NCBI GenBank assembly: GCA_043747835.1
Contig: JAYTOK010000086.1
Coordinates: forward strand, 55,404-119,403
Origin: CADEED01 sp043747835
GTDB taxonomy: Bacteria > Pseudomonadota > Gammaproteobacteria > Steroidobacterales > Steroidobacteraceae
Direction: 5' to 3'
Length of the DNA stretch: 64,000 nt
Positions 17,479-26,620 of the stretch are shown piece after piece. The notes below the pieces were generated by a model that worked only from the letters and a program-made list of their open reading frames with translations, was not told the origin of the DNA and did no database searches. How positions within the stretch are numbered: position 1 is the first letter of the stretch; each line of letters starts with the position of its first letter. The position numbers and the translations under genes are program-made.

Positions 17479-17973
17479 GTGCCAGCCGCCGCCCGCCACT
17501 TCGATCTCGCTCCGCATTGCTCGCTGACGCCGCGTACCGCCCTGCTGTTCTTCGGCAGCGTGTGTTTCGCGACTTTCGGCGTCGCGGGTGCCGCGACGCT
17601 GCTGGGTTACTGGCCCGTGCTGCCGTTTGCCGGCGCCGAAATGCTGCTGCTCGGCTGGGCGCTGAACACCAGCATGAACCGCCGTCACGAACGCGAGCAC
17701 ATCGACGTGACGGAAACTGAAGTCATCATCGAATATTCAACGGGAGCGCCACGGCGAGTCGTGTTCCCGCGCCACTGGGCCCGGGTTAAAATCCGCGGCC
17801 CGAAATCGCCTCTCCACCGCGCCCATCTCGTCATCGAGTCGCACGGCCGGGCCTACGAGGTTGGCAAGTTTCTGTCCGAGGAGGAGCGTCTCCAGCTCGC
17901 GTCCCATCTGGGTCGCGTGATTGGTGGCATGAACCAGTCGCCGGCAATGCCGGTCGCCGGTTCTCACGACTAG
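17479..17973 (+). CDS. DUF2244 membrane protein
   Basis: A protein of 164 residues starting with GTG. Two hydrophobic segments (about 22-40 and 45-62) are followed by a soluble domain with IDVTETEVIIEY and RHWARVKI, as in DUF2244. Such genes often precede coxB in proteobacteria, as here (17 bp before it), suggesting a part in oxidase assembly, but no function is established. Confidence 0.85.
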   Translation: MPAAARHFDLAPHCSLTPRTALLFFGSVCFATFGVAGAATLLGYWPVLPFAGAEMLLLGWALNTSMNRRHEREHIDVTETEVIIEYSTGAPRRVVFPRHWARVKIRGPKSPLHRAHLVIESHGRAYEVGKFLSEEERLQLASHLGRVIGGMNQSPAMPVAGSHD

Positions 17974-17990
17974 TTTTCTTGAGGTCATCG

Positions 17991-18890
17991 ATGAGCTTTC
18001 ACATGAAGAACGCCTTCGCGCGCCGCGTACTCAGCGCAGCCGCAGTCCCGCTGTTTGCCCTGGTCGCATCCGTTGCGCACGCCGATTGGGGCGGTCTCAA
18101 CATGCCCGAGGGCGTGACGATCCTCAGCAAGAAGATCTACAGCCTCCACCAATTGATCATGTGGATCTGCGTGATCCTCGCGGTCGTGGTGTTCGGCGCG
18201 ATGATCTATTCGATCGTCAAGTTCCGTAAGTCGCAGGGCGCGGTGCCCGACAAGACCATGGTCCACAGCACCAAGGTCGAAATCGTCTGGACCGTGATCC
18301 CGATCCTCATCCTCATCGGCATGGCCGTGCCGATCGCGAAGACACTCATCGAGATCGAGGACATGGGCAAGGTCGACCTCAACATCAAGGTCACCGGCTA
18401 CCAGTGGAAGTGGGAATACGAATACCTTGGGCAGAACGTCAGCTTCTTCTCGACGCTCAAGCGCAACAGCGACGAAGCGCGGCAGCTCGGCTCCGGCATC
18501 GATCCCAAGTCCGTCGAGCACTACCTGCTCGACGTCGACAACGTGCTCGTGATTCCCGCGGGTCAGAAGATCCGCTTCCTGCTCACCGCGCAGGACGTGA
18601 TCCACGCGTGGTGGGTGCCGGACTTCGGCATGAAGAAGGACGCGATCCCGGGCTACGTCAACGAGATCTGGGTCCAGGTCGACGCCGACAAGTTGGGCAC
18701 ATATCGCGGCCAGTGCGCCGAGCTCTGCGGCCGCGATCACGGCTTCATGCCGATCGTCGTCGAAGTGAAGTCGCCGGCGGACTTCGACGTCTGGCTGCGC
18801 GCGAAGCAGGCGGAGCAGAAGCTCGCCGAAGTCGCTCCCGATGCCTCCGCGACTGTCGCGACCAGCGCCACCGCCGCCATTGCTCAATAA
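17991..18890 (+). CDS. coxB: Cytochrome c oxidase subunit II
   Basis: CuA-carrying subunit of aa3-type oxidase, 299 residues. A signal peptide, two membrane helices (about 45-70 and 88-110) and a periplasmic cupredoxin domain are visible. The CuA ligands are in CAELCGRDHGFM together with the earlier His in VIHAWWVPDFG. Start 17991 has GAGG upstream; a TTG at 17979 and ATG at 18003 are alternatives. The alanine/threonine-rich tail is longer than usual. Confidence 0.96.
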   Translation: MSFHMKNAFARRVLSAAAVPLFALVASVAHADWGGLNMPEGVTILSKKIYSLHQLIMWICVILAVVVFGAMIYSIVKFRKSQGAVPDKTMVHSTKVEIVWTVIPILILIGMAVPIAKTLIEIEDMGKVDLNIKVTGYQWKWEYEYLGQNVSFFSTLKRNSDEARQLGSGIDPKSVEHYLLDVDNVLVIPAGQKIRFLLTAQDVIHAWWVPDFGMKKDAIPGYVNEIWVQVDADKLGTYRGQCAELCGRDHGFMPIVVEVKSPADFDVWLRAKQAEQKLAEVAPDASATVATSATAAIAQ

Positions 18891-18927
18891 GCAGTCCGCA
18901 ATAAAGTTTTCAGCGAGAAGTTAGACC

Positions 18928-20532
18928 ATGGCATACGAACACACTGCAGACGACCACCACGACCACCACGGCCCGGCCCACGGCTGGCGCCGCTGGGTCT
19001 TCGCGACGAATCACAAGGACATCGGCACGATGTACCTGGTCCTCGCGTGCGTGATGTTCTTCGTGGGCGGCCTCATGGCCCTCGTCATCCGCGCCGAGCT
19101 CTTCCAGCCCGGCCTGCAGCTCGTCGACCCGCAATTCTTCAACTCGATGACCACGATGCACGCGCTGGTCATGATCTTCGGCGCCGTGATGCCCGCGTGG
19201 ACGGGTCTCGCGAACTGGATGATCCCGATGCAGGTGGGCGCGCCCGACATGGCGCTCCCGCGTCTCAACAACTTCTCGTTCTGGCTCCTGCCGTTCGCGT
19301 TCACGCTGCTGCTGTCGACGCTGTTCGTCCCGGGCGGCGCGCCGGCCGGTGGCTGGACGTTGTACCCGCCGCTGTCGCTGCAGGGTGGCGACGGTTTCCC
19401 GATGGCGATCTTCGCCATCCACTTGATGGGCGCGTCGTCGATCCTGGGTTCGATCAACGTCGTCGTGACGATCATGAACATGCGCGCGCCGGGCGTCGGC
19501 CTGCTCAACATGCCGTTGTTCTGCTGGAGCTGGCTGATCACGGCCTATCTTCTGATCGCGACGATGCCGGTGCTCGCGGGCGCGGTGACGATGCTGCTCA
19601 CGGACCACTTCTTCGCAACGACGTTCTTCTCAGCGTCGGGCGGCGGCGATCCGGTGATGTTCCAGCACATCTTCTGGTTCTTCGGACACCCCGAGGTGTA
19701 CATCCTGATCTTGCCGGCGTTCGGCATCATCTCGCAGATCGTGCCGACGTTCTCGCGCAAGCCGCTGTTCGGTTATGACGCGATGGTGTACGCCACCGCG
19801 GCTATTGCCTTCCTTTCGTTCATCGTGTGGGCGCACCACATGTTCACGGTGGGCATGCCGCTCGCGGGCCAGCTCTTCTTCACGCTGTCGACGATGCTGA
19901 TTTCCATCCCGACCGGCGTGAAGGTGTTCAACTGGACCGCGACGATGTGGAAGGGTTCGCTCTCCTTCGAAACGCCGATGCTGTTCGCGCTCGCGTTCCT
20001 GTTCCTGTTCACGATCGGCGGCTTCTCGGGCCTCATGCTCGCGGTCGTCCCGGCGGACTTCCAATACCACGACACCTACTTCGTCGTGGCGCACTTCCAC
20101 TACGTGCTCGTGCCCGGCGCGATCTTCGGGATCATGGCCGGCGTGTACTACTGGCTGCCCAAGTGGACCGGCAACATGTACGACGAGAAGCTCGGCAAGT
20201 GGCACTTCTGGTTGTCGGCGATCTTCGTGAACGTGTTGTTCTTCCCGCAGCATTTCCTGGGGCTCGCGGGCATGCCGCGTCGCATCCCCGATTACGCCAC
20301 GCAGTTCGCGGACTGGAACATGGTCTCGTCGATCGGCGCGTTCGGCTTCGGTCTCTCGCAGCTGCTGTTCCCATACATCATCTGGAAGGCTGTGAAGGCC
20401 GGCACGAAGGCGACGGACGAAGTCTGGGAAGGCGCACACGGCCTCGAATGGCAACTCCCCTCGCCGCCGCCGTATCACAGCTGGACGGATCCGCCGTCGC
20501 GCGAAGTCGTCGCGCGTGGCGTGGAGCATTGA
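18928..20532 (+). CDS. ctaD: Cytochrome c oxidase subunit I
   Basis: Catalytic haem a/a3-CuB subunit, 534 residues with 12 membrane helices. The active site residues are seen in WFFGHPEVYILILP (CuB His and cross-linked Tyr), WAHHMFTVG and HDTYFVVAHFHYVL. It carries GHPEVY and the D-channel asparagines, so it is a proton-pumping A-type oxidase. GAGAAG precedes the ATG. Second gene of the operon. Confidence 0.98.
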   Translation: MAYEHTADDHHDHHGPAHGWRRWVFATNHKDIGTMYLVLACVMFFVGGLMALVIRAELFQPGLQLVDPQFFNSMTTMHALVMIFGAVMPAWTGLANWMIPMQVGAPDMALPRLNNFSFWLLPFAFTLLLSTLFVPGGAPAGGWTLYPPLSLQGGDGFPMAIFAIHLMGASSILGSINVVVTIMNMRAPGVGLLNMPLFCWSWLITAYLLIATMPVLAGAVTMLLTDHFFATTFFSASGGGDPVMFQHIFWFFGHPEVYILILPAFGIISQIVPTFSRKPLFGYDAMVYATAAIAFLSFIVWAHHMFTVGMPLAGQLFFTLSTMLISIPTGVKVFNWTATMWKGSLSFETPMLFALAFLFLFTIGGFSGLMLAVVPADFQYHDTYFVVAHFHYVLVPGAIFGIMAGVYYWLPKWTGNMYDEKLGKWHFWLSAIFVNVLFFPQHFLGLAGMPRRIPDYATQFADWNMVSSIGAFGFGLSQLLFPYIIWKAVKAGTKATDEVWEGAHGLEWQLPSPPPYHSWTDPPSREVVARGVEH

Positions 20533-20666
20533 TGGGTCCCGCGATGACGCCCGATGAAATCAGCGAACGCCGCGCGAAAGCGCGGCGCACCGCGATCGTG
20601 TTGGGTCTCGTCGCGCTCGGCTTCTACATCGCGTTCATCGCGATGTCGGTTTCCAGGGCTTCCTGA
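20532..20666 (+). CDS. Small cytochrome oxidase assembly-type membrane protein
   Basis: A 44-residue protein with a charged N-terminus (ISERRAKARRT) and one membrane helix (AIVLGLVALGFYIAFIAM). It overlaps the ctaD stop as TGATG and ends 2 bp before ctaG. Short single-helix proteins at this position in cox operons are annotated as oxidase small assembly proteins; exact function not known. Confidence 0.75.
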   Translation: MGPAMTPDEISERRAKARRTAIVLGLVALGFYIAFIAMSVSRAS

Positions 20667-20668
20667 CG

Positions 20669-21223
20669 ATGACGGAGCCATCCGCGAAGCAGCGCGAGAA
20701 CCGCTCGCTGACGCTGAAGCTCCTGGGCTTCGCGTTGGGCAGCTTCGCGTTCGGCTTCGCGCTGATCCCGCTCTACGACGTGCTCTGCGAGATCACCGGT
20801 TTCGGCGATCAGAGCACGCTCGTGCAGCAGCGCGATCTCATCGGCGAGCCCGACGATTCGCGGACCATCGAAATCGATTTCCTGACCGAACTACCTTCGG
20901 TGGGCAACTGGGAATTCCGCCCGACCGTGCAGTCGATGAAGGTTCACCCCGGCCGGCTCTACTCGACGGAGTTCATCGCGCACAACCTCACGGGTTTCGC
21001 GACGACCGCGCAGGCGATTCCGAACATCGCGCCAGGCAAGGCCGCGGGCTATTTCCGCAAGACCGAATGTTTCTGCTTCACGCCGCAGAAGTTCGCGGTA
21101 AACGAGCAGCGGCCGATGACTGTTCGTTTCGTCGTGGATCCTGCGATCCCGCGCTCGGTCGACCGCATCACTCTTTCGTACACTTTCTATGACGAGTTCA
21201 CTCGTGTGAGCTCACTGAACTAG
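20669..21223 (+). CDS. ctaG: Cytochrome c oxidase assembly protein CtaG/Cox11
   Basis: Copper chaperone for the CuB site of subunit I, 184 residues. One N-terminal membrane helix is followed by an immunoglobulin-like periplasmic domain with the copper motif ECFCFTPQKF. Typical length. Lies between the small protein gene and ctaE. Confidence 0.96.
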   Translation: MTEPSAKQRENRSLTLKLLGFALGSFAFGFALIPLYDVLCEITGFGDQSTLVQQRDLIGEPDDSRTIEIDFLTELPSVGNWEFRPTVQSMKVHPGRLYSTEFIAHNLTGFATTAQAIPNIAPGKAAGYFRKTECFCFTPQKFAVNEQRPMTVRFVVDPAIPRSVDRITLSYTFYDEFTRVSSLN

Positions 21224-21236
21224 CAAGGGAATATCC

Positions 21237-22121
21237 ATGGCAGAGGCACACGCCCCCTCGGGCAAGTACTACGTCCCCCACGAGAGCAAGTGGCCGATCA
21301 TCGCGTCCGCCGGCTTCTTCACGCTGCTGTTGGGCGTGATCGCGGGTCTCAACGAATGGGCCGCCTGGTGGGCGATCGCTCCCGGCTTCGCGATCGTCGT
21401 GTACATGTTCATCGGCTGGTTCGGCGACGTCATCAAGGAGAACAACTCCGGCATCTACGGCCTCGACGTCGACCGCTCGTTCCGCATGGGAATGATGTGG
21501 TTCATCTTCTCGGAAGTGATGTTCTTCGCCGCGTTCTTCGGCGCGCTGTTTTACGCGCGCGCGCTGTCCGTGCCATGGCTCGGCGGTGAAGGCACGAAGA
21601 TGATCGGGCACATCGAACTGCATCCGCTGTTCGAGACCGCATGGCCGACGAACGGCCCGGCGTCTTTGAGCCCCCGCGTCGAAGGCACGTTCGAGACCAT
21701 CCCCGCGTTCGGTCTGCCGGCGTGGAACACCATCATCCTGCTGACCTCCGGCGTGACGGTCACCGTTGCACATCACGCGCTGCGTGCCGGCAAGCGCGGC
21801 TTGCTCAACGTCTTCCTCGCGCTGACGTTCCTGCTCGGCTTCCTGTTCGTCTATCTGCAGGCGCTGGAATACGGCCACGCGTACAACGAGCTCGGCCTGC
21901 AGCTCGGCACCGGCATCTACGGCTCGACGTTCTTCATGCTCACGGGATTCCACGGATTCCACGTGACGATGGGCGCGATCATGCTGTTCTGCATCTGGCT
22001 GCGCACCATGAAGGGCCACTTCTCACCCGAGCGTCACTTCGCGTTCGAGGCGGTTGCCTGGTATTGGCACTTCGTCGACGTGGTGTGGTTAGGCCTGTTT
22101 GTGTTCGTCTACTGGATCTGA
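21237..22121 (+). CDS. ctaE: Cytochrome c oxidase subunit III
   Basis: Membrane subunit of 294 residues with seven helices. It carries SEVMFFAAFFGALFYAR, FHGFHVTMGAIML and AWYWHFVDVVWLGLFVFVYW. AAGGGA precedes the ATG. Last gene of this half of the cox cluster; a repeat and a terminator follow at once. Confidence 0.97.
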   Translation: MAEAHAPSGKYYVPHESKWPIIASAGFFTLLLGVIAGLNEWAAWWAIAPGFAIVVYMFIGWFGDVIKENNSGIYGLDVDRSFRMGMMWFIFSEVMFFAAFFGALFYARALSVPWLGGEGTKMIGHIELHPLFETAWPTNGPASLSPRVEGTFETIPAFGLPAWNTIILLTSGVTVTVAHHALRAGKRGLLNVFLALTFLLGFLFVYLQALEYGHAYNELGLQLGTGIYGSTFFMLTGFHGFHVTMGAIMLFCIWLRTMKGHFSPERHFAFEAVAWYWHFVDVVWLGLFVFVYWI

Positions 22122-22142
22122 CGCCGCGCTGACCGGCTACCC

Positions 22143-22166
22143 GGGGACAGACTTCAGTCTGTCCCC
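22143..22166. repeat. GGGGACAG palindrome behind ctaE
   Basis: Perfect 11-bp arms (22143-22153 and 22156-22166) with a 2-nt loop. Member of the dispersed GGGG(A/T)CAG family; 21 bp after the ctaE stop. Confidence 0.85.
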
Positions 22167-22179
22167 CTTCATGCGATGA

Positions 22180-22203
22180 GGGCGCGTCGGCGCCCTTTCT
22201 TTT
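22180..22203 (+). terminator. Rho-independent terminator of the cox operon
   Basis: GGGCGC and GCGCCC arms (22180-22185, 22190-22195) with a 4-nt loop are followed by TTTCTTTT. Placed between ctaE and a convergent gene. Confidence 0.8.
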
Positions 22204-22215
22204 GGTGGCTATTCC

Positions 22216-22554
22216 TCAAAAGAACGGCCGCACTTCTACGGGCACCCGACACGCGATCGCCGCCTTGCGTCCCCACGCGACCGCCGCATCCATGTCAGCG
22301 AGCTCGAGTACCCAGAAGCCGCCAATGTGCTCCTTGGTTTCGAGGTACGGCCCATCGGTGACTAGCACCGCGCCATCGGGCCGTGCGCGCACCGACCTCG
22401 CGTGACTCACAGGGCGCAATCCGCCGACGAAAATCCTGATGCCCGCCGCCACCATCGCGTCGTTGAGCGCGTCGATATCGCGGCCCATCTGTTCCGTTTC
22501 GGTGGAACCGTCGTAGCCGACGGGGTGGTGAATCGCAACGAGGTACTGCGTCAT
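22216..22554 (-). CDS. YCII/DGPF domain protein
   Basis: A 112-residue protein of the YCII-related (DGPF) family, with the conserved VTDGPYLETKEHIGGFWVLEL segment. These are ferredoxin-like-fold proteins, often found with ECF sigma factors, and no enzyme role is settled. No sigma factor gene is next to it here. Convergent with ctaE. Confidence 0.85.
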   Translation of the reverse strand: MTQYLVAIHHPVGYDGSTETEQMGRDIDALNDAMVAAGIRIFVGGLRPVSHARSVRARPDGAVLVTDGPYLETKEHIGGFWVLELADMDAAVAWGRKAAIACRVPVEVRPFF

Positions 22555-22770
22555 GGCATCTCCTGTAGTGCTCGCCAGGCCGATGGCGCTGCGTTCACGA
22601 CATAGTCGAACCGGCGGAGGGGAATTCGACAGATTGTGCAGGAAATTCCCGGTCTCGCGACGAGCTGCGCTTCATCGAAATCACGCGATACTTGCGGAGT
22701 GCGTCCGGGCCTGTCTACATTCGCCCACCCTGGCCGCAAACGGACGCGGCGCTGTGCGAAGGAGTGCACC

Positions 22771-24093
22771 ATGATCCCGATTCGGTTCGCGCGTTCGATT
22801 CGCAGCGCCTTGTCTGCCGCGGCGCTTCTCATCTCCTCCCAACTCGCGTTCGCGCAGATCACTTACGTCGAGGTGACACCCTCGAGCAGCGCCGTTACCG
22901 CGAGCGCCCACGACGGCAACGTGCCCGCGAACACCGTCGACAACAATCTCAACACGCGCTGGTCCGCGGAAGGCGACAACCAGTGGATTGCGTACGACCT
23001 GGGCAGCGTGCGCACGGTCGGCTATCTGCGAATCGCCGTGTACCTCGGCAATCAGAGGCGCAACGTGTTCGACATCCAGACATCGGGTAACGGCTCGACG
23101 TGGACCACGATCTGGAGCGCCGAAAGCAGCGGCACGACGACGCAGGAACAGACTTACGACTTCCCCGACGTGCAGACGCGCTACATCCGCTATCTCGGCC
23201 ACCGCAACAGCGTCAACAACTGGAACAGCCTCACCGAAGTCAGCGTATTTGCGACGCCCGTCAGCAATCCGCCACCGCCGGGCGGCAACGATCAGTTCGG
23301 TGTCAGGTTGCTGTATCCCACGCTCTCGGGCGGCAAGTCGTGGTTCGCGAAATGGAACTCGAATCCGCGTACGTTCACGGGCATCGATCCTTCCGATCCC
23401 TGGTTCAACGCGAACCATGGCGACGCGACGTATCGCACGACGGGTGACGGCGTGCTGCGCATCTCGGGCGCGGTGCCGCGAATGTACATCCACGATCCCG
23501 CGAAGCTCGATCAATTCCGCAACGTCGAGATCACGATGTATTTCCAGCGCGTCGCCGACAGCAACACCGCGTACGGCGGAATGGTCGCAATCGCGCGGTC
23601 GAACCATGGCACGACGGGACGCGAGACTGTCGACAAGTGCGACACGCGCGGCATCGGCGCGCGCATGCGCTACGACGGGCGCGTCGATTTCGAGAAGGAG
23701 ACCAACCATCCCTCGTCGACGGCGATCCTCAACAAGCCGCTGTTCTCCGGCGGCATGCCTTACAACCTGTGGATCGGGTACAAGCACGTCGTCTACGACC
23801 TGGCGAACGGCAATGTGAAGCAGGAGTTGTGGATCGACCAGACCGGCGGTGTGAACGGTGGGACGTGGACAAAGCTCAATGAGGTCGTCGATACCGGCAG
23901 CAATTTCGGCGTCGGCGCGAGTGCGTGCAAGTTGGGTGTCGATCCGGGGCTTCGGCTCACTGCTGCTCCGACACGCGCAGGCTCGGAGTCGGGCAAGCCG
24001 AACATCACGGTGTACTTCCGCAGCGACAATGTCGGGACGGAAGGCCTGCGTTATCGCTGGGGCAGCGTGCGGGAGATACTCGCGCCGCAGTGA
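22771..24093 (+). CDS. Secreted discoidin (F5/8 type C) domain protein
   Basis: Exported protein of 440 residues. A signal peptide ends near LAFAQ. Residues about 25-145 form a discoidin/CBM32-like domain (NTVDNNLNTRWSAEGDNQWI, TRYIRYLGH). After a proline/glycine linker (NPPPPGGN) comes a beta-rich domain of about 270 residues that I do not recognise; it may bind or cleave polysaccharide. AAGGAG precedes the ATG. Carbohydrate binding is inferred from the discoidin domain only. Confidence 0.75.
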   Translation: MIPIRFARSIRSALSAAALLISSQLAFAQITYVEVTPSSSAVTASAHDGNVPANTVDNNLNTRWSAEGDNQWIAYDLGSVRTVGYLRIAVYLGNQRRNVFDIQTSGNGSTWTTIWSAESSGTTTQEQTYDFPDVQTRYIRYLGHRNSVNNWNSLTEVSVFATPVSNPPPPGGNDQFGVRLLYPTLSGGKSWFAKWNSNPRTFTGIDPSDPWFNANHGDATYRTTGDGVLRISGAVPRMYIHDPAKLDQFRNVEITMYFQRVADSNTAYGGMVAIARSNHGTTGRETVDKCDTRGIGARMRYDGRVDFEKETNHPSSTAILNKPLFSGGMPYNLWIGYKHVVYDLANGNVKQELWIDQTGGVNGGTWTKLNEVVDTGSNFGVGASACKLGVDPGLRLTAAPTRAGSESGKPNITVYFRSDNVGTEGLRYRWGSVREILAPQ

Positions 24094-24137
24094 TTCCACC
24101 GTTGTGCTTCCACGGGGACTCAGGTAGGTTGCCCTGC

Positions 24138-24227
24138 ATGGTTTGCAACGAACAACCGGGCTTCGCCCCCGAACGCCGCGCCACCGCGCCGGCGCTGCTT
24201 CGTTCGCTCCTCCTTCTTGCGGCCTAG
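24138..24227 (+). CDS. Candidate leucine-rich leader peptide of leuA
   Basis: A 29-codon frame ends with ALLRSLLLLAA and a TAG, so six of eight consecutive codons are leucine (CTG CTT ... CTC CTC CTT CTT). It lies 79 bp before leuA, the first enzyme of leucine synthesis. A GCGGC-CTA-GCCGC hairpin overlaps its stop. No U-tract terminator is visible, so the mechanism would differ from the asd leader. No good ribosome site is seen. Confidence 0.5.
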   Translation: MVCNEQPGFAPERRATAPALLRSLLLLAA

Positions 24228-24306
24228 CCGCAACACCCACACGCGCCACCCGTCGGCGCCAACAAGACGGAAACCCTGACTCTCGCCACCAACGCGGGGA
24301 AGTCAC

Positions 24307-26004
24307 GTGTCGGATTCATCGAGAGCCACTGCCATGCTGAAGGACCCTTCCAAAAAGTACCGCCTGTTTCCGCGCATCGACCTGCCCAATCGGCAGTGGC
24401 CGACGCGCCAGCTAACTAAAGTGCCCGTGTGGTGCAGCACCGACCTTCGCGACGGCAACCAGGCACTGTTCGAGCCGATGAGCCGCGAGACCAAGAAGCG
24501 GTTGTTCAAGGTGCTCTGCGGTGTCGGAATCAAGGAGATAGAGATCGGCTTCCCGTCGGCGTCCGAAACGGACTTCCTCACCGCGCGCGACCTCATCGAA
24601 CAGAACCTGATCCCCGATGACGTCACGATCATGGTGCTCACGCAGGCGCGTGAGGAGTTGATCCGTCGCACGGTCGAATCCGTCAAAGGCGCGCGTCAGG
24701 CGATCGTGCACGTCTACAACGCGACCGCGCCGGTGTGGCGCAAGGTCGTGTTCGGGTTGAGCGTCCCTGAAGTCATGGCGCTCGTGACGAAGCAGGTCGC
24801 GCTGGTGAAGCAACTGACCGACGCGCTGCCTGGCACGAAGTGGGGACTCGAGTATTCGCCCGAAGCATTCAGCATGACGGAGCTCGAGGTGTCGCTCGAG
24901 GCGTGCAACTCGGCGATTCGCGCGTGGGATGCGGGGCCGGGGCGACCGATCATCATCAACCTGCCGACGACGGTCGAGAACGCGACGCCGAACACGTATG
25001 CGGACCAGATCGAGTGGATGTCGGATCGGCTCGAGCGCCGCGAGCATGTGATCATCTCGCTGCACACGCACAACGATCGCGGCACCGGCGTCGCGGCGGC
25101 CGAGCTCGGCATGCTCGCGGGCGGGCAGCGCGTCGAAGGTTGTCTGTTCGGCAACGGCGAGCGGTCGGGCAACGTCGATCTCGTGAACCTCGCGCTGAAT
25201 TTCTATTCGCAGGGAATTCATCCCGGCCTCGATTTCTCCGACATCAACGGAGTCGCGCGCGAAGTGGAGCAGGCGACGCGCTTGCCGATCCATCCGCGGC
25301 ATCCGTACGTCGGCGACCTCGTGTTCACGTCGTTCTCGGGCTCGCACCAGGATGCGATCAAGAAAGGCATGGGCGCGCAGAAGCCGGACGCGATCTGGGA
25401 AGTGCCGTACATCCCGGTGGATCCGGCGGATCTCGGGCGCACATATGAGAGCGTCATCCGCGTGAACAGCCAGTCCGGCAAGGGCGGCATCGCCTATCTT
25501 CTCGAGCGCGACTACGGGGTCGTGATGCCGCGGCGCATGCAGGTCGAGTTCAGCAGCGTCGTGCAGAAGCACATGGACACGGCGGAAGGAGAGATGACGT
25601 CGCAGCAGCTCTGGGCGCTGTTCGAGAAGACGTACCTCACGATCGACTTCGATGTCGCGTATCACGCGCATCACCTGTTCGAGGAAGGCGACAAGCAGGG
25701 CATCGAGCTGGAGATGACGGTGGCCGGAGAACGGCGGCGGTTGCGCGGCATCGGCTCGGGGCCGATCGCGGCGACGGTGAACGCGTTGTCGCTGCCGATC
25801 CGCATCGACAACTATGAGGAGCGCGCGTTGCGCGCGGGCGCGGATGCGTCGGCGTTGGCGATTGTCGAAGCGGCGCGGGATGGCGTGGCTGGGGTTCGAT
25901 ACGGGGTCGGTCGCCACGCGAACATCGCGACGGCGTCGGTGCTGGCGGTGTTGTCGGCGGCGCGGCGGCTCGGCGTCAGCGCGAAAGACCTGAAGGTCGA
26001 CTAA
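24307..26004 (+). CDS. leuA: 2-isopropylmalate synthase (long-form LeuA)
   Basis: First committed enzyme of leucine synthesis, condensing acetyl-CoA with 2-oxoisovalerate; 565 residues. The catalytic barrel has STDLRDGNQALFEPM and metal-binding LHTHNDRG; the C-terminal regulatory domain includes RRRLRGIGSGPIAATVNAL. This is the longer form that is also common in actinobacteria. GTG 24307 has GGGGAAG ahead; ATG 24334 is an alternative. The stop overlaps a palindromic repeat. Confidence 0.95.
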   Translation: MSDSSRATAMLKDPSKKYRLFPRIDLPNRQWPTRQLTKVPVWCSTDLRDGNQALFEPMSRETKKRLFKVLCGVGIKEIEIGFPSASETDFLTARDLIEQNLIPDDVTIMVLTQAREELIRRTVESVKGARQAIVHVYNATAPVWRKVVFGLSVPEVMALVTKQVALVKQLTDALPGTKWGLEYSPEAFSMTELEVSLEACNSAIRAWDAGPGRPIIINLPTTVENATPNTYADQIEWMSDRLERREHVIISLHTHNDRGTGVAAAELGMLAGGQRVEGCLFGNGERSGNVDLVNLALNFYSQGIHPGLDFSDINGVAREVEQATRLPIHPRHPYVGDLVFTSFSGSHQDAIKKGMGAQKPDAIWEVPYIPVDPADLGRTYESVIRVNSQSGKGGIAYLLERDYGVVMPRRMQVEFSSVVQKHMDTAEGEMTSQQLWALFEKTYLTIDFDVAYHAHHLFEEGDKQGIELEMTVAGERRRLRGIGSGPIAATVNALSLPIRIDNYEERALRAGADASALAIVEAARDGVAGVRYGVGRHANIATASVLAVLSAARRLGVSAKDLKVD

Positions 26005-26044
26005 GGGGTCAGATCTGTTAGAGCTCTGATAGATCTGACCCCTT
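26003..26044. repeat. GGGGTCAG palindrome at the leuA stop
   Basis: Perfect 14-bp arms (26003-26016, 26031-26044) flank a 14-nt middle with AGAGCTCT. It starts inside the leuA TAA. Confidence 0.85.
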
Positions 26045-26050
26045 ATAGTC

Positions 26051-26578
26051 ATGTGCTGGATCGTTTTTGTCGGTGTGAGCGGGTGTCGTGGCGATCCGCT
26101 GCGCGCGTTCACGGAGCGCGGGATCGTGGCGGAACCGACAGGCAATCCTTCAGTCGCTGCGATGGGCACGTCGGCAACGAAATTCACGATCAGCGACGGC
26201 CATTGCGCGTGCTCGCTCTACTACGATACTGCGCAGACTCAATCAGAAGATCCGCAGGTACTGCGCAGGCGCTACGCGCGGAAGGGATGGACAGCGAGAC
26301 GGATCGAGCGTGCCATCACAGCCCACCTCACGAAATTCCAGGCGAATGAGAAAGCGCGACTGGATCGAAATGTGCTGCCGGAGATCGTCGCTGCGCTCAC
26401 AGGTGCCAAGGCAAGCGTCTTCTTGCTAGCGCACTCTTTCAAGGGGTCGTTCGACGCCGCATTCGAGATCTCTTCCCAGGAGCGACTGAGTGCCGCGGAG
26501 TTCGCGGCGCGAGGCGGACAGTTCGCGCCAGATACTCTCGTAACGATCGCGGCGATCGGACGAGATTCGAGCCGCTAG
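26051..26578 (+). CDS. Hypothetical protein bracketed by repeats
   Basis: A 175-residue protein I do not recognise. It has DGHCACSLYYD near residue 50, a basic helical stretch (QVLRRRYARKGWTARRIERAI) and no clear membrane segment. Base composition looks less GC-rich than neighbours. It lies between a full palindrome and a half copy of the same repeat, so it may have moved as a unit. Ends convergent with ntrX. Confidence 0.55.
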   Translation: MCWIVFVGVSGCRGDPLRAFTERGIVAEPTGNPSVAAMGTSATKFTISDGHCACSLYYDTAQTQSEDPQVLRRRYARKGWTARRIERAITAHLTKFQANEKARLDRNVLPEIVAALTGAKASVFLLAHSFKGSFDAAFEISSQERLSAAEFAARGGQFAPDTLVTIAAIGRDSSR

Positions 26579-26582
26579 CTTT

Positions 26583-26610
26583 GTTAGATGACTGACAGAT
26601 CTGACCCCTT
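26583..26610. repeat. Half copy of the GGGGTCAG repeat
   Basis: This 28-nt stretch matches the right part of the copy at 26017-26044 with few mismatches, sharing AGATCTGACCCCTT exactly. Confidence 0.75.
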
Positions 26611-26620
26611 AGAGACCCTG

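Noticed and set aside
22551..22862. 103-codon minus-strand frame between the YCII and discoidin genes
   Set aside because: No family match and it overlaps the ribosome site and signal peptide of the discoidin gene on the other strand.
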